Source: Amoebophrya sp. A120 | Taxonomy: Eukaryota; Sar; Dinophyceae; Syndiniales; Amoebophryaceae | Length of the DNA stretch: 64,000 nt | Assembly: GCA_905178155.1 (NCBI GenBank) | Contig: CAJINV010000007.1 | Location: forward strand, 4,172,265-4,236,264 | Direction: 5' to 3' | In this document: piece by piece, positions 62,754 to 64,000 of the stretch | How the letters are laid out: each line of letters opens with the position of its first letter | Numbering within the stretch: the first letter of the stretch is position 1 | Notes under the pieces: generated by a model | What the model saw: only the letters and a program-made list of their open reading frames with translations | Database searches by the model: none | What the model was told of the DNA's origin: nothing | Translations under genes and position numbers: made by a program

Positions 62754-64000
62754 TTGAACATGTTTATGCAATACAAATTTCCCGAAGCCGTACGCGTAAA
62801 TCTTATGAATTTCGGAAACTTGTTGAACATTATTTTTATCTTAGGGCGGCATATTGACACTTGTCCTTGTCGTCCTGAATAGGATTGAGCACACGTTTTG
62901 TCATGCAGAAACTGCATTGGTTAGTGTACGTGCGAGGGAAATTTGCTGTGGATACTGACTTGTGGGAGTTATGATTTTGTTGAGATTTGAAGTGTAGAAC
63001 CAACCTTTTGTTGCAGTTACAGAAGAAATACGGCGACCTAGCACAAATTCAAGGCGGAGTAGAAGTGAAAGTTCTTTGCTGAGAAAAAGTCTAAGTGATC
63101 AGTTTGTTTCTTTTGAAAGTGAAGCTATTCATTGCTACATAGTAAAGCTTACTACTCAGTGTTGTTTATGTTTTGGAGCAAACCAGCGGCGAATGTTTAT
63201 TTGAATGAATACGCCATAAAGTAGAAGGACAAGTTTTGGCTCCCTTTCCCTGATGCTGTCATGCAGCTGCAACATCACGCACACGTTCACGAGTACAGTT
63301 GTCCTAGGTGAGATGAACCACACATAGAGGAGATTTTCATGGAATTTTATCGAGAAGTTGATGTTTTGACCCAAAAGAAAAATGAGAGGCGGAGATGCTT
63401 TCTTCGAAGTTTTGATCTAGTAAAATCGACAGAAGATTGCTACAGGAGAAATCAACAATTCTGCGGCAAGAAAGCCGCCAGCTGTTTTTTTCTACCCGAC
63501 ACCCAAGCAGAGAAACACGACAGACCAGATCTAAGCTACTTTTCCTTTTGAAAATGGAAAATAAGAGCAACATCACAGCATTTATTTTCTAGTTGTACTA
63601 CTACCGGATGCTTTTTTTTGCTGGCGCATCATCGTCATCGCGAAGTAGCACTTGTAGAACTAGAACTAGAACAAGTAGAGCTGGGTCTTTTTGGAATGAA
63701 AAACTCAAGAAATAATGACACCAAGAAAGAGGAGCGCTAATGTGCTATCTTATCACATGCTTGAGCCATGGTTCATAGTTTTGTCGCACCATGCCCCCGA
63801 ACTAGCACTGCAGATCCTGTTCTTCAGTAGTACTTCTGAATCAAGTGTTAGAAGTACGTCGCAAGAACGTAATGCACCTGGTGACTTGTTGTAAGAGGAT
63901 TATGTTATCCTCGGCAATGGGAATGGCATGTAAGTTGTATGATGAACAATTATCATATATGTATGATGTATACGAAAGAAATGATGATGGGGGGGCAGAT
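62754..64000. other. Intergenic sequence to right edge
   Basis: No supported gene on either strand. Short frames at 63156-63576 have no recognisable content. Confidence 0.5.

Overview
The window reads as a nuclear segment of a protist, most likely an alveolate of the dinoflagellate lineage; a parasitic syndinian such as Amoebophrya is my best guess. The reasons are: interrupted genes, each recognised one with a eukaryotic family; every supported gene on the + strand (at least 12 host genes in about 62 kb); a large set of inverted-repeat introns of the introner-element type; and, inside one intron, two tandem 22-23 nt sequences at the head of a poly-A retrocopy that resemble the dinoflagellate spliced leader. 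The species assignment is inference. I see no bacterial operons, rRNA, tRNA or CRISPR.

Layout. 1-877: 3' end of a Gly/Pro-rich gene. 1756-13186: calpain-like gene, with a complete Ty1/copia retrotransposon (6285-12499) inside one of its introns. 14176-17933: CLPTM1-family membrane protein. 18607-20772: C2-domain membrane-anchored protein. 21011-24751: two-PDZ protein. 25678-34081: long coiled-coil protein with a putative TULIP/HAM1-like lipid-binding region. 35033-37540: secreted GH49 dextranase-like enzyme, intronless. 38275-42145: EML-type WD40 protein. 42354-43739: His/Gln-rich protein. 44857-46158: triosephosphate isomerase. 47088-55424: tyrosine-recombinase (DIRS/Ngaro-class) retrotransposon with four ORFs and split direct repeats. 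56099-58830: multi-exon unknown protein. 60125-60755 and 60991-62753: small membrane proteins. The rest is intergenic.

The main discovery is the intron system. I resolve 25 insertions (109-408 bp, plus one of 2166 bp) that begin TAT and end ATA, carry terminal inverted repeats, fall into about nine sequence families, and are flanked by 5-bp direct repeats (15 exact, most others one mismatch). Removing the element plus one 5-bp copy restores an open frame wherever I could test it; in CLPTM1, EML, the C2 gene and the 4-TM gene the whole spliced CDS is an exact multiple of three. Their borders do not fit GT-AG. Conventional GT-AG introns occur in the same genes, so two intron classes coexist: ordinary ones and transposon-derived non-conventional ones. 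The same family can enter several genes and one gene can carry several families.

The host genes do not form a pathway. What links them is orientation and the intron-generating elements. Coordinates were read by eye and may be off by a base or two; joins that stay unresolved are stated in the entries.
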